NCBI RefSeq assembly: GCF_017571495.1
Contig: NZ_JAGETZ010000017.1
Span: forward strand, 1 to 64,000
Source of the DNA: Hymenobacter negativus
GTDB lineage: Bacteria; Bacteroidota; Bacteroidia; Cytophagales; Hymenobacteraceae
Length of the DNA: 64,000 nucleotides
Direction: 5' to 3'
In this document: positions 33,328 to 41,572 of the stretch, in pieces
How the letters are laid out: each line of letters opens with the position of its first letter
Position numbering within the stretch: position 1 is the first letter of the stretch
The notes under the pieces: model-generated
What the model saw: only the letters and a program-made list of their open reading frames with translations
Databases searched by the model: none
What the model was told of the DNA's origin: nothing
Translations under genes and position numbers: made by a program

Positions 33328-34296
33328 CTACTGCTGCTGTTGCTGCTGGGCCCAAGTGATGTACTTCCGATACGAATTGACTGGCGCTACCAGCTCCTGC
33401 GCCTCCCGCACGTACATGGGCGTTTCGGAATCGTGCGCAGCTTTAAGCGGCTTGCCGTTCTCGATGTGCACTGATACAGTGAGTGTATGCGCCCCGGTGC
33501 CTTTGTACGTGCCTTTGATGGGCGTACAATCGGCAAATTGGCGGCCGATGGCCATGCGGACGTGGCCGTCGTTCACGATGCAGTTGTTGGTGGGGTCGAG
33601 GCCGAGCCAGCCGTAGAAGGGAATGTAGGCTTCGACCCAGGCGTGGGTGGCGCCGGCCCCACGTACGCCCTCTTCCTTGGGGCACACGTAGCCGCTCACG
33701 TAGCGTGCGGGGATACCGATGAGTCGCAGTAGGAACAGCAGTAAATGCGCAAAATCCTGGCATACGCCCGCTTTCAGCCGCCAGATTTCCTCGGTGGGTG
33801 TCTCAATGTTGGTCACGCCTTGCTCGTAGTGCAGGTTGGCGTACACGTATTCGGAAAGAACCAGGGCATTTTTCAGGGGCTTGTCGTTCCCATTCACCAC
33901 GCCTTGCAGCGCCGCCCGGATTTCCTCGTGCAACAGCGAGGTATGCGGGTCCAGGAAGTCCATAAAGGCCGCGTCGTAACGGATGTCGGCCAAGTGCTGC
34001 CACTGTTGCTCGGCCGGTTCCTCATCCATCGGAAACAGGATGGGCATGGTGACAATCTCCAACGTCGAATCAATCAGCAGCTCGGAGTGCGGCTTGATGA
34101 CCGTGAACACGCCCACCTGATTGCCGAAATAATCGGTGAAAAACGCGATTTCAGGATTTGCCGAAATGGTCACGGTTTGGCTTTTGACTTCCAGCCGGTC
34201 GTCTTCCAGCGGGTAAATCATAAGCTGATTGGCGCAGTCGATAACCGGGGCGGCGTAGGCGTAGCGCGTAAGGTGCTTGATTTTATAGGAAGGCAT
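33328..34296 (-). CDS. transglutaminase-like cysteine protease-fold protein
   Basis: 322 residues. The N-terminal beta domain (MPSYKIKHLTRYAYAAPVID) is followed by a transglutaminase core with the Cys-His-Asp triad: AGVCQDFAHLLL (about 174-185), GATHAWVEAYIPF and GLDPTNNC. It belongs to the bacterial transglutaminase-like family found beside alpha-E and circularly permuted ATP-grasp proteins; members are predicted to cut or transfer isopeptide or amide bonds. It ends with a Gln7 tract coded by CAG/CAA repeats. It is the third gene of the minus-strand operon starting at 36800. No signal peptide is seen, so it is probably cytoplasmic. Confidence 0.9.
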   Translation of the reverse strand: MPSYKIKHLTRYAYAAPVIDCANQLMIYPLEDDRLEVKSQTVTISANPEIAFFTDYFGNQVGVFTVIKPHSELLIDSTLEIVTMPILFPMDEEPAEQQWQHLADIRYDAAFMDFLDPHTSLLHEEIRAALQGVVNGNDKPLKNALVLSEYVYANLHYEQGVTNIETPTEEIWRLKAGVCQDFAHLLLFLLRLIGIPARYVSGYVCPKEEGVRGAGATHAWVEAYIPFYGWLGLDPTNNCIVNDGHVRMAIGRQFADCTPIKGTYKGTGAHTLTVSVHIENGKPLKAAHDSETPMYVREAQELVAPVNSYRKYITWAQQQQQQ

Positions 34297-34314
34297 GGGA
34301 AAAACCTGATTTTA

Positions 34315-34349
34315 GACCGTCATGCAGCGCGCAGCGAAGTATGACGGTC
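34315..34349. repeat. short palindrome between alpha-E and transglutaminase genes
   Basis: GACCGTCAT (34315-34323) pairs perfectly with ATGACGGTC (34341-34349). The CGTCAT ends resemble those of the longer element at 50834-50940. It may modulate expression of the last operon gene. Confidence 0.7.
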
Positions 34350-34365
34350 AACTTGTGATGTTCAG

Positions 34366-35301
34366 CTAGCTATTGCCGAAATAGTGCGTGTTGAGCGCGC
34401 CGGCTACTTCGAACAACTCGCTGCGCGTCTGTTGTAGAAACTGCGCCAGAGCCGGGCCGTTGCGGGCCTGGAAACTGCTGTAGGCCACGTTGTTTTTGGC
34501 TTTGCCGATGAGGAAGTGCAAGTGGTCGTAGCTCTCGGGCAGGCTTTGGTCGCGCAGGCGCTCGCAGTAGCGCTGGAGTTGGCCCAGGCTGTAGGCCAGG
34601 GAGTGCGGGAAATCCTCGTCGTAGACAAGCATTTCGAGCACGTTTTCGGGAGTGATGACGCCCTTATAGGTCTTGGTGTAGAGTTCGTAGCCGAACAGCG
34701 CATACAGCAGGTAGCGCAGGCCGGCGGCGGAGTGGTGCGGCTCGGTGTTTGGGGCGAAGGCTTCTTGTTTCAGGCGCATGATGTCGGCCGTTTGCAGGGC
34801 GCGTTCGAGGTATTTGCCCATGCTCAGGAACACGTAGCCCTCGTCGCGCGGCATGGTGTGCTGCACGGTGCCGGCAAAGAGCAGGCCCTGCTTAAACAGG
34901 AAATCGATGCCCGAAACAGGGTCTTCCACCTGTACCAGCCGGGCCACGTCCTCCTGCCGGATGGCGTGGTAGTAGTCGTTCAGGCTCAGCCACACTTCCT
35001 TGGTGATGTGGTCCTGCACGGCGCGGGCGTTTTCGCGGCCCTGCACAATGTTGTTGTACACCGAAACGGCGTTGTCACGGTCAAAAATCAAGTGGCCGAG
35101 CACTTGCGCGGTGTCCCCAACGGTGGCCGTGATTTCCTCCTCCGTGAGGTCGCCATAAGTGTAAAGCAAAGGCCGCCAGCCTTCAAAGGCCTGCTCGTCC
35201 TGCGAAGCAATGTAGTTGATGCGCAGCACCTGAAGCATGGCCTGGCTCCGTTCGAGGTAGCGGGCCAGCCAGTAAATTGTATCGGCAACGCGACTGAGCA
35301 T
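34366..35301 (-). CDS. alpha-E domain protein
   Basis: 311 residues, all-alpha. The N-terminus LSRVADTIYWLARYLERSQA is the alpha-E family signature, with further conserved stretches FDRDNAVSVYNNI, ENARAVQDHITKEVW and LYTKTYKGVITPENVLEML. The domain is uncharacterised biochemically. It is conserved next to circularly permuted ATP-grasp and transglutaminase-like genes, as here (44-base gap to the ATP-grasp gene, 69-base gap to the transglutaminase gene). A role as an accessory subunit or adaptor in peptide ligation is inferred from this linkage. Confidence 0.92.
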   Translation of the reverse strand: MLSRVADTIYWLARYLERSQAMLQVLRINYIASQDEQAFEGWRPLLYTYGDLTEEEITATVGDTAQVLGHLIFDRDNAVSVYNNIVQGRENARAVQDHITKEVWLSLNDYYHAIRQEDVARLVQVEDPVSGIDFLFKQGLLFAGTVQHTMPRDEGYVFLSMGKYLERALQTADIMRLKQEAFAPNTEPHHSAAGLRYLLYALFGYELYTKTYKGVITPENVLEMLVYDEDFPHSLAYSLGQLQRYCERLRDQSLPESYDHLHFLIGKAKNNVAYSSFQARNGPALAQFLQQTRSELFEVAGALNTHYFGNS

Positions 35302-35345
35302 GGGGTAGGATGAGGGCTTTTATAAATCAAGAAAGTTGTGCCGGC

Positions 35346-36800
35346 TTAGGAAGACGGCCCTAGCACCCAAGTGTCTTTGCTGCCGCCGCCCTGGGAGGAA
35401 TTGACCACCAGCGAGCCTTCGCGCAGGGCCACGCGGGTGAGGCCGCCGGGTACGATGTCGATGCCTGACGGACCGTAGAGCGCGAAGGGGCGCAGGTCGA
35501 TGCGGCGCGGCTGGAGCACGCCATCGATGTAGCAGGGGGCGGAGGAGAGGTTGATGATGGGCTGGGCGATGAAGCTGCGCGGGTCCTGGCTGATGGCGGT
35601 GCGGAAGTCGGCCATCTGCTCCTCGGTGGCGGCGTTGCCGATGAGCATGCCGTAGCCACCCGATTCGTTGGTCTTTTTAATCACCATGCGTTCCATATTA
35701 GCGAACACGTGCTCGCGCTTCTCGGGGTCGTCGAGGCGGTGGGTGGGCACGTTTTTCAGAATCGGCTCCTCGTTGAGGTAGTAGCGAATCATGTCGGGCA
35801 CGTAGCAGTACACGGCTTTGTCGTCGGCTACACCGTTGCCCATTGCGTTTACGATGGCCACGTTGCCCTTGCGGTAGGCCCAGTACAGGCCGGACACGCC
35901 CAGCGCGCTATCGGGCCGGAACACCAGCGGGTCGATGTACTCGTCATCGACGCGGCGGTAAATTACGTCCACGCGGGCCAGGCCCTTGGTGGTTTTCATG
36001 TACACGAAGTGGTTGTGCACGATGAGGTCGCGGCTTTCTACCAGCCGGATACCCATGAGGCGGGCCAGGGCGCTGTGCTCGAAATACGCCGAGTTGTAGA
36101 TGCCCGGCGAGAGCAGCACCACCGTGGCCTCGCTGGCCTGCCGCGCCCCTAGCGCCAGCAGGTTGCGAAACAGCAAATCGGGATAGTCCTTCACCGGCAG
36201 CACGTTGCTTTTAGGTAGCAAATCGGGGAAAATGCGGTAAGTAATGCTCCGGTTTTCGAGCATGTACGACACGCCGGAGGGCGTGCGCAGGTTGTCTTCC
36301 AGCACGTACAGCTCGCCGTCGTGGTCCCGAATCAGGTCGACGCCCGCAATGTGCGTATAGATGTCGTGCGGCACGTCCACGTTCACCATCTCGCGCAAAA
36401 ACTGCGGGCACGAGTACACCAGCGCCGCCGGCATGATGCCGTCTTTCAGAATAAACTGCTGGTGGTAAATGTCCTTCAGGAAGATGTTCAGGGCCCGCAG
36501 CCGCTGTTTGATACCGGCCTCAATGCGGACCCACTCGGCGTGGTTGATGATGCGCGGGATGATGTCGAAAGGAAAAATCTTCTCGATGCCCTCGCCGCTG
36601 CTGTACACCGTAAACGTCACGCCCTGGCTCAGGAACAGCTTTTTGGCCAGCTCAGCCTTCCGGGTCATTTCGGACCCCTGCAGGTTTTCGATAGCCGCCA
36701 CGAAGTGCCGGTATTCGGGACGGGTGCCCTCTGCCCGGAACATTTCGTCCCACACGTTGGCCAGTTCCGGATAGGAATTCAGTAAGGCATTTTCGGACAT
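35346..36800 (-). CDS. circularly permuted ATP-grasp protein
   Basis: 484 residues. The circularly permuted ATP-grasp type 2 family is shown by TVYSSGEGIEKIFPFDIIPR, the segment GVDLIRDHDGELYVLEDNLR (about 165-184), RTPSGVSYMLENR, IVNAMGNGVADDKAVYCYVP and KKTNESGGYGMLIG near the C-terminus. Family members are predicted ATP-dependent carboxylate-amine ligases that join amino acids or peptides. First gene of a three-gene operon with alpha-E and transglutaminase-like genes. ATG at 36800 (MSENALLNSYPEL) is preferred over one 39 bases upstream. Confidence 0.92.
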   Translation of the reverse strand: MSENALLNSYPELANVWDEMFRAEGTRPEYRHFVAAIENLQGSEMTRKAELAKKLFLSQGVTFTVYSSGEGIEKIFPFDIIPRIINHAEWVRIEAGIKQRLRALNIFLKDIYHQQFILKDGIMPAALVYSCPQFLREMVNVDVPHDIYTHIAGVDLIRDHDGELYVLEDNLRTPSGVSYMLENRSITYRIFPDLLPKSNVLPVKDYPDLLFRNLLALGARQASEATVVLLSPGIYNSAYFEHSALARLMGIRLVESRDLIVHNHFVYMKTTKGLARVDVIYRRVDDEYIDPLVFRPDSALGVSGLYWAYRKGNVAIVNAMGNGVADDKAVYCYVPDMIRYYLNEEPILKNVPTHRLDDPEKREHVFANMERMVIKKTNESGGYGMLIGNAATEEQMADFRTAISQDPRSFIAQPIINLSSAPCYIDGVLQPRRIDLRPFALYGPSGIDIVPGGLTRVALREGSLVVNSSQGGGSKDTWVLGPSS

Positions 36801-37118
36801 GAGAGCGGAGTTAGAAGCAGTAGAAGCCGACAGAATCAACAGGCCAAAGGCGATTTCCTGTGCCCTTAACAGTTATAGGGCTATGCGATGGTATTTGGGT
36901 GTAATAACCCACCAAAATGGTGAAAAACAATAGGGGTTTTGTGGTAACCATACTATTTATCGTGCTAGTGCCTATGAAAAACAAGGGGTTTGTTCAAATT
37001 TCGCGTTCGTCATGGTGGTGTGCTACAGAATACGCTCCCGGGAACCCAGCCATGTAGCCCTTCCCGCCCAGATGCGTACTAGGAAATTCCCTTCCAGTCC
37101 TCCGCCACGACCCAGAAA
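36801..37118. other. divergent intergenic region of the ATP-grasp locus
   Basis: The 318 bases separate the ATP-grasp operon (minus) from the zinc metallopeptidase gene (plus) and should hold promoters for both. The centre (about 36880-37000) is much more AT-rich than the flanks. A small CACCA/TGGTG palindrome lies near 36910. No clear TAnnTTTG box was found on either strand. Confidence 0.4.
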
Positions 37119-38186
37119 ATGAAGCTCTTCAAATGCACACACTGTGGGCAGCTGCTCTACTTTGAAAACAGCCAGTGCGAGCGGTGCCATTTCCCGCTCG
37201 GCTTCGAAACCACGCAGCAGGAACTGCTGCCGCTGGTAGCCCAGCCCGACGGCGCGTTCCAACTCTACGCTGCGCCGGCCCCCACCACTTACCGCTACTG
37301 CCAAAACCACGCCGACGCCTATTGCAACTGGCTGGTGCCCACAGATAGTCCCATGCCATTCTGCACCGCCTGCACCCTCAACCGCACTATCCCTAACCTC
37401 GGCAACCCCGAGCACCACCTGCGCTGGCAGCGCCTCGAAACGGCCAAGCGCCGCCTCGTGTACACCCTGCTCCGCCTGAAGCTGCCCGTGGTGAGCAAAG
37501 CCACCGACCCGGAGCACGGACTGGCCTTCGATTTTATGTCCGACCCTGAGGCCGGCGACCGCATCCTGACTGGCCACGACAACGGCCTCATCACCATCAA
37601 CATTGCCGAAGCCGACGACATCGAGCGCGAGATGGCCCGCAAGGCCATGGCCGAAACCTACCGCACGCTGCTCGGCCACTTCCGCCACGAGGTGGGCCAC
37701 TATTATTGGGACCGATTAATCGACAACTCCCCGTACCTGGATGAGTACCGTCAACTCTTCGGCGACGAGCGCCAGGACTATGCCGAAGCCCTAAAAACGC
37801 ACTACGCCAACGGCCCGCGCCCCGACTGGTCCCAGCATTACATCAGCGCCTATGCCAGCAGCCATCCCTGGGAAGACTGGGCTGAAACCTGGGCCCACTA
37901 TCTGCACATCCTCGACACGCTGCAAACCGCCCACGCCTTCCAGCTCGACGTGAACCCTCTTGGTGCTGACGACGAGCAGCACCTCCGCGCCACCTTCTCC
38001 GAAGACCCCTTCGAGGTGCCCGATTTCGGTCGCATCATGGCCCACTGGCTGCCACTCACCTTTGCCATGAACAGCCTGAACCGCAGCATGGGCCAGCCCG
38101 ATTCTTATCCGTTCATCATCCGGCCCGAGGTGGTGAGCAAAATGGCGTTTATCCACCGCGTATGCCGGGAGGAACTCAAGAATTGA
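37119..38186 (+). CDS. zinc-ribbon metallopeptidase-like protein
   Basis: 355 residues. An N-terminal zinc ribbon has Cys6, Cys9, Cys20 and Cys23 (CTHCGQ, CERCHFPLG); a second set lies at Cys61, Cys69, Cys82 and Cys85. The catalytic HExxH motif is H190-E191-V-G-H194 (FRHEVGHYYWDRLI), with downstream conserved EDWAETWAHYLHILDTL that probably gives the third ligand. It belongs to the putative zinc-binding peptidase family (COG4307-like). It is divergent from the ATP-grasp/alpha-E/transglutaminase operon, suggesting a shared peptide-processing function. No signal peptide, so cytoplasmic. Confidence 0.88.
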   Translation: MKLFKCTHCGQLLYFENSQCERCHFPLGFETTQQELLPLVAQPDGAFQLYAAPAPTTYRYCQNHADAYCNWLVPTDSPMPFCTACTLNRTIPNLGNPEHHLRWQRLETAKRRLVYTLLRLKLPVVSKATDPEHGLAFDFMSDPEAGDRILTGHDNGLITINIAEADDIEREMARKAMAETYRTLLGHFRHEVGHYYWDRLIDNSPYLDEYRQLFGDERQDYAEALKTHYANGPRPDWSQHYISAYASSHPWEDWAETWAHYLHILDTLQTAHAFQLDVNPLGADDEQHLRATFSEDPFEVPDFGRIMAHWLPLTFAMNSLNRSMGQPDSYPFIIRPEVVSKMAFIHRVCREELKN

Positions 38187-38208
38187 AACTGTTGAAGAAG
38201 CCCATTAC

Positions 38209-39162
38209 TCAACGCAGCATTTCCGCCAGCAATCCTTCCTTTAAGGCAAATGCCGAGGTGCGGATGCGCGTGATTTCGGTGATGCCCAGCACGTAGTCGA
38301 TGAGTACGGCGGCTACTACCAGCATGTCGGCCCGCATGGGCAGGATGCCGGGTAGGGCCAGGCGCTGCTCGTGGTTGCCGCTGAGCAAGTGGCGGTAGCT
38401 GCTTTGAAAGGATTCGAGGGCCAGTTCGGTGCTGGGCGGGAGTTGGCTTTCGGTACGGAGCTGGCCGAGCTGCATGTCGGCTAAGCTGTCGAAGCTGCCT
38501 GATGCACCTACCAGCCCTACTGGCTTGTAGCGCTGCACGGCCTCGATGAGCGGCGTGAGCACGGAGCCCAGATATTCCTGCTCGGCTGCCACGGCGGCGG
38601 CGGGGAACACGCCGCTGGGGTCTGGAAAAAATTTATCCAGCAGGCGTTGGGCCCCGATTTCAAAGCTTTGCTTCCAGAAAATGGTGGCCTGGTTGGCGAT
38701 GATGAACTCCACGGAGCCGCCGCCGATGTCCACAATGAGCTGCTGCTCGGTCCCAAGGTCCACAGCTTGGCGCACGCCTTCGCAGATGAGCTCGGCCTCC
38801 CGCTCGCCGGGAATCACGTTGACCTGAATGCCGGTTTGCTCGAAGATGTCGCGCACCAAATCCGGTCCGTTTTTGGTCACGCGCATGGCGCTGGTGGCCG
38901 TGGCCCGCACTTCTTTTACTTCGTGCAATTCAATTTCCTCCTTGAAGCCGGCCAGCGTGTGCAGCGCACGGGCATACGGCTCGGGGGCAATAATGCCCCG
39001 GCTGATGCCGCCTTCGCCGAGGCGCACTCCGGCTTTGGTCCGCAGCAGGATGTGGGGCTTGTCGCCGGGCTTGGTGGACATTTCCACGATGAGCAGGTGG
39101 AAGGTGTTGGTGCCCATGTCGATGAGGGCGACGCGGCGATGATGGCTAGTTGTTTGGTGCAT
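38209..39162 (-). CDS. Ppx/GppA-type exopolyphosphatase/pppGpp phosphatase
   Basis: 317 residues with the ASKHA phosphatase fold: VALIDMGTNTFHLLIVEM at the N-terminus, EVRATATSAMRVTKNG, VIPGEREAELICEGV and VDIGGGSVEFIIA. These enzymes hydrolyse polyphosphate or pppGpp. The protein lacks the C-terminal HD-like domain of the long E. coli forms and matches the short class. ATG at 39162 is preferred over one 57 bases upstream, which adds a basic stretch not typical of the family. It converges with the upstream metallopeptidase gene. Confidence 0.88.
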   Translation of the reverse strand: MHQTTSHHRRVALIDMGTNTFHLLIVEMSTKPGDKPHILLRTKAGVRLGEGGISRGIIAPEPYARALHTLAGFKEEIELHEVKEVRATATSAMRVTKNGPDLVRDIFEQTGIQVNVIPGEREAELICEGVRQAVDLGTEQQLIVDIGGGSVEFIIANQATIFWKQSFEIGAQRLLDKFFPDPSGVFPAAAVAAEQEYLGSVLTPLIEAVQRYKPVGLVGASGSFDSLADMQLGQLRTESQLPPSTELALESFQSSYRHLLSGNHEQRLALPGILPMRADMLVVAAVLIDYVLGITEITRIRTSAFALKEGLLAEMLR

Positions 39163-39241
39163 TGAGGACTGGCGTAGCGAAAGACTGGAACGGCAGGACT
39201 TGGTATATCGAAGAAGCACTATCGTTCATTCGCTTCCTACG

Positions 39242-39249
39242 TAACTTTG
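39242..39249 (+). promoter_or_regulatory. -7 box before the zinc-ribbon membrane gene
   Basis: TAACTTTG matches TAnnTTTG exactly and lies 17 bases before the ATG at 39267. No clear TTG lies at the expected -33 distance. Confidence 0.5.
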
Positions 39250-39266
39250 AGCGCAAAATAAGTGCT

Positions 39267-39569
39267 ATGGCTGGTGAAAAGTTGGTTTCTACGAAGAAGT
39301 GCCCGTCTTGCCAGCAGTGGTCGAACTGGCAGCAGCAAGCTGCCGACCGTTGCGAGCACTGCGGCGAGTTGCTCGATGCCCGCGCTCAAACCGAAGCCCA
39401 GCAGCAGGCGGCTACGGAGCACCTGCGCGGCGGCATCCAGCTGATGGAAATCAACCCCGAAGATGGTGGCGTTTTACGCTTTTTCAAGACCATTGTGCGC
39501 GGCGGCCAACTGTTATTTATTGCCATCATCGGATTTATTGTCTGGCTGGTGACGGTAATGGCTGCCTGA
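39267..39569 (+). CDS. small zinc-ribbon protein with C-terminal membrane segment
   Basis: 100 residues. CPSCQQWSNWQQ and CEHCGELLD form a four-cysteine zinc ribbon (about 12-36), followed by a Gln/Ala-rich linker and a hydrophobic C-terminus (LLFIAIIGFIVWLVTVMAA). It is therefore a tail-anchored cytoplasmic zinc ribbon of unknown function. The next gene starts one base after the stop. Confidence 0.75.
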   Translation: MAGEKLVSTKKCPSCQQWSNWQQQAADRCEHCGELLDARAQTEAQQQAATEHLRGGIQLMEINPEDGGVLRFFKTIVRGGQLLFIAIIGFIVWLVTVMAA

Positions 39570-39570
39570 T

Positions 39571-39933
39571 ATGCGGATGCCGGCTGTGCTCCGCCACCCC
39601 CTGTTTCTGAGCAGCGCCTTGCTCGCCGGCTGCGCCCAGCTAAGCAAGCGCTGGCTGCACTGGCCGCTACCAGCATGGCTCACTTCGTACCTGAGCGACA
39701 TATTGTTCCTGCCCCTCACCTTAAGCCTTGCCCTGGCCGCGCACCAATTGTTGTATGGCCGGCAAGCTACGCTGCCCGGCTCCTGGGTACTGGCGGCCTG
39801 GGCCGTAGTGGCGCTGTGGTTCGAAGGCCTGTTGCCCCGCTGGTCGGCCACGGCCGTAGCCGACCCATTCGATGTGCTGGCTTACGCGGCGGGGGCGCTT
39901 CTCTTCCAGCGGTGGCTGAACAAGCCGGCCTGA
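39571..39933 (+). CDS. small VanZ-like integral membrane protein
   Basis: 120 residues with about four hydrophobic segments: PLFLSSALLAGCAQL, SYLSDILFLPLTLSLALAA, SWVLAAWAVVALWFEG and DPFDVLAYAAGALLF. The pattern (SDILFLP, DPFDVLAYAAGA) resembles short Bacteroidota VanZ-like proteins. Function unknown. Co-transcribed with the upstream zinc-ribbon gene (1-base gap) and convergent with the methyltransferase gene at 39947. Confidence 0.7.
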   Translation: MRMPAVLRHPLFLSSALLAGCAQLSKRWLHWPLPAWLTSYLSDILFLPLTLSLALAAHQLLYGRQATLPGSWVLAAWAVVALWFEGLLPRWSATAVADPFDVLAYAAGALLFQRWLNKPA

Positions 39934-39946
39934 TGCTCCGCCCGAA

Positions 39947-40831
39947 CTACGTGGCGAAGCGGCAGAACGTGCCCAACGGTAGCTTGCGCTGCCCGGCATC
40001 GTGCAGGTAAATCTCGCCCAGCTCGCGCACGGCCTTCTGGCCGGGGAAAATAGCGGTGGTCAGGTTGTCCAAAATCAAGGCCGAGAAGCCGAGCGAGTAC
40101 AGGTTCACCACGAAAAAATGGTCTTCGGGGTCGAGGAGCTGCTGGCTGAGCTTGAGCATCTCGTTGAGCTCGTCTTCAAGCTGCCACTTCTCGCCGTTCG
40201 GGCCGCGGCCGTAGGCGGGCGGGTCGAGGATGAGGCCCTGGTACTTGCTGCCGCGCTTCACCTCGCGTCGCACGTACTTCATGGCGTCTTCTACCAGCCA
40301 GCGCACGCCGTCGAGCTGGCTGGCGTCCATGTTGTCGCGAGCCCAGAAGTTGACCTGTTTCACCGAGTCGAGGTGCGTGACGTCGGCCCCGGCGGCGCGG
40401 GCGGCCAGCGTGGCGGCGCCGGTGTAAGCAAACAGGTTGAGCACGCGCGGCAGCTTGGCGCGGCGCTTTTTCGTTTGATTATAAATGAACTGCCAGTTGG
40501 GGTCCTGCTCCGGAAACAGGCCCACGTGCTTGAATGAGGACAGGCCGAGGCGGAATTTCAGGCGCAGGCCATCGGGGCGCTCGTAGGCGATGACCCACTG
40601 CTCGGGCATGCTGGGCTTGAGGCGCCACTGGCCTTTTTCGGTGGAGCCGGGGGCACGGGCGAAGGCGGCATCGGCGCGCTCCCACTCCTTGAGCGGCAGG
40701 TGCGGGTCCCAGATGGACTGCGGCTCGGGGCGGGCCAGCACGTAGGGGCCAAAGCGCTCTAGCTTCTGGAAGTTGCCGGAATCAATCAGCTCGTAGTCGG
40801 GCCAGGGGGAGGTGGTGAGGAAGTCGTACAT
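39947..40831 (-). CDS. class I SAM-dependent methyltransferase (RlmI/RlmK-like)
   Basis: 294 residues. The SAM-binding motif LNLFAYTGAATLAARAAGAD, the acidic loop THLDSVKQVNFWARDN and the catalytic ILDPPAYGRGPNGEKW indicate an rRNA cytosine-5 methyltransferase-like enzyme. It lacks the N-terminal PUA domain of E. coli RlmI, as is common in the short Bacteroidota form, so the exact RNA target is uncertain. ATG at 40831 (MYDFLTTSPWPDYELID) matches the family N-terminus; in-frame starts upstream run into the next gene's leader. Confidence 0.85.
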   Translation of the reverse strand: MYDFLTTSPWPDYELIDSGNFQKLERFGPYVLARPEPQSIWDPHLPLKEWERADAAFARAPGSTEKGQWRLKPSMPEQWVIAYERPDGLRLKFRLGLSSFKHVGLFPEQDPNWQFIYNQTKKRRAKLPRVLNLFAYTGAATLAARAAGADVTHLDSVKQVNFWARDNMDASQLDGVRWLVEDAMKYVRREVKRGSKYQGLILDPPAYGRGPNGEKWQLEDELNEMLKLSQQLLDPEDHFFVVNLYSLGFSALILDNLTTAIFPGQKAVRELGEIYLHDAGQRKLPLGTFCRFAT

Positions 40832-40958
40832 AAGCAGGCCGCAAAGGTAGGGGCGTGCCCGGTAGGGCAAGGCGTTGGGAGCACAGGCGCTGGCGCGAAG
40901 CCTTTTGGGGTCAGTGGTCGTACTGTATCTGAATCCTTCTACTTTCCCCGTTTTTGCC

Positions 40959-41447
40959 ATGTCTGAAATTCCTCGCCTGGTCGACCAGCTCCGCCGCGCT
41001 TTCAACGGTGAACCGTGGTGCAGCCCTTCGCTGCTGGCCAATCTGGAGGGCTTAACCGCCAGCCAGGCGGCCCAATATCCACTCAAAAATGCCCACAGCA
41101 TTTGGGAAATCGTAATTCATGTGGCCAACTGGACGGCTATTGTGCGCCGCCGCATTGCCGACAACAGACCCCTGCAGCTTGGCGAGGCCGAAGACTGGCC
41201 CGCCCTGCCCACCGACCTCTCCGAAGCCAATTGGCAGGCCGCGCTAACCGACCTGCGCACGGCCCAGGAGCAGTTGCTGGCGTTCATTGAAACGCTGCCT
41301 GAGGAGGAGTTGGACCGCACCATCGGGGCCACGTTTGAGCCGCCGCAGGGCAACAGCTACACCGCTTACCAGATGCTGCACGGCGTGTTGCAGCACTATT
41401 TCTATCATGGCGGACAGGTTGTGCTGCTGCGTAAGCTGCTAGAGTAA
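40959..41447 (+). CDS. DinB family protein
   Basis: 162 residues of a four-helix bundle. Metal-ligand histidines are placed as in DinB/YfiT proteins: SIWEIVIHVANWTAIVRRRI (His near 55), and the C-terminal MLHGVLQHYFYHGGQVVLLR (two or three His). These proteins act as metal-dependent thiol transferases or hydrolases of unknown substrates. It is divergent from the methyltransferase gene. Confidence 0.85.
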   Translation: MSEIPRLVDQLRRAFNGEPWCSPSLLANLEGLTASQAAQYPLKNAHSIWEIVIHVANWTAIVRRRIADNRPLQLGEAEDWPALPTDLSEANWQAALTDLRTAQEQLLAFIETLPEEELDRTIGATFEPPQGNSYTAYQMLHGVLQHYFYHGGQVVLLRKLLE

Positions 41448-41560
41448 CAGGAGTAGCCCTTGAGAAGCAGGCATCCCAACTACTTCCCTGTAATTGGCCT
41501 GCTTCGAACCGTTGCCGGGCCAGTTCATCGAAGAAGCCGTATCACCTGCGAGCAGAACAC

Positions 41561-41568
41561 TAGCTTTG
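41561..41568 (+). promoter_or_regulatory. -7 box directly before the PBP2-like gene
   Basis: TAGCTTTG is followed by four bases and the ATG at 41573. With a transcription start about 5-8 bases after the box, the mRNA would be leaderless. Confidence 0.55.
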
Positions 41569-41572
41569 CCGA

